Shown here: piece after piece, positions 54,684-54,941 of the stretch
Layout: every line of letters begins with the position of its first letter
Numbering within the stretch: the stretch's first letter is position 1
Assembly (NCBI GenBank): GCA_036703985.1
Contig: DATNQN010000007.1
Location: 1-54,941 of the forward strand
Direction: 5' to 3'
DNA from: Leptolyngbyaceae cyanobacterium
Lineage (GTDB): Bacteria; Cyanobacteriota; Cyanobacteriia; Cyanobacteriales; Aerosakkonemataceae
Length of the DNA stretch: 54,941 nucleotides
The notes under the pieces: generated by a model
Databases searched by the model: none
Told to the model about the DNA's origin: nothing
Seen by the model: the letters and a program-made list of their open reading frames with translations, nothing else
Program-made: the position numbers and the translations under genes

Positions 54684-54941
54684 CTATCGCGTTTTGGGAC
54701 AATATTCTAGTCGGTTAATTGTATTTTTTCCGGCTAAACTTCCTTGATTTAATTCTAATTTATCAAGTTTTTCTAGGGCTATGGCTAAAGCTGCATCATC
54801 ACGTAATTTGTCGTGGTCATTGACATCTTCATAACCTAATACGAGTCCATAAATTCTTTGGGTGACTAATTGCTCAACTGAATAATCTATATAAGACGAA
54901 TTTCTATAATCTTGGAAAGAATCAGCGAATCGCTGGCTAAT
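54684..54941 (-). pseudogene. IS1380-family transposase, N-terminal fragment (runs off the window)
   Basis: The minus strand is open from the window edge to a stop at 54684 and reads FADSFQDYRNSSYIDYSVEQ, then RIYGLVLGYEDVNDHDKLRDD and LAGKNTINRLEYCPKT, the hallmark N-terminal segment of IS1380 transposases. After YCPKT the homology ends and a stop follows. The catalytic middle of the enzyme is missing between this piece and the one at 53944-54306. Confidence 0.88.

Noticed and set aside
1-54941. tRNA or rRNA genes
   Set aside because: No T-loop word with a matching cloverleaf and no rRNA segment was recognised on reading both strands; a tRNA scan would settle it.

Overview
The window is chromosomal DNA of a cyanobacterium, most likely a filamentous, non-marine one. 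The evidence is the frequent HIP1 octamer GCGATCGC, a CP12 gene, a Ycf20-type gene, a glycerate kinase of the photorespiratory type, CobN, many GAF-rich sensor kinases, and short tandem repeats of the heptamer type between genes. The genus cannot be fixed from the sequence. No tRNA, rRNA or CRISPR array was seen.

Region 1 (1-9.8 kb) is a chemosensory operon on the plus strand: the end of a methyl-accepting protein, a CheW with an N-terminal four-cysteine motif, a hybrid CheA with two Hpt domains and a receiver, and CheB. It is followed by a receiver-PP2C phosphatase with a very acidic tail, a STAS protein and a large MscS-type channel. The layout resembles a Wsp-type array whose output would be a serine-phosphatase/STAS partner switch; that link is inferred. 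Region 2 (9.8-19.3 kb) holds a Tat-type metallophosphoesterase, a membrane-anchored protein of unknown function, NanE, a hybrid histidine kinase with a cyanobacteriochrome-like GAF and a phosphomimetic receiver, and CobN.

Region 3 (19.4-36.3 kb) is dense in signalling genes, nearly all on the minus strand: a degenerate EAL protein, a small conserved protein, three orphan histidine kinases sharing one C-terminal kinase module, a canonical GGDEF-EAL protein, and one plus-strand gene for a DVAAAV-repeat/beta-propeller protein. AT-rich gaps here carry hairpins, a long palindromic element and a possible CRP-type site.

Region 4 (36.6-53.3 kb) is mostly housekeeping: GlmM, CP12, a FIST sensor, a metallophosphoesterase, TrmB, an ArnT-like glycosyltransferase, Ycf20, glycerate kinase, a DUF2062 protein, a TPR-retropepsin fusion and SelO. 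A TnpB-only IS200/IS605-type element sits upstream of the glycosyltransferase gene, with intact RuvC residues and a right-end hairpin expected to belong to an omega RNA.

Region 5 (53.3-54.9 kb) is a graveyard of mobile DNA: a truncated TnpB with its right-end hairpin, two pieces of one IS1380-family transposase, a MITE-like AT-rich inverted repeat and a small unknown ORF. The main candidates for new biology are the chemosensory/partner-switch locus, the two degenerate signalling domains (EAL and receiver), the split MscS domain, the palindromic element at 20.9-21.0 kb, and the covarying hairpin termini at 43.8 and 47.3 kb.
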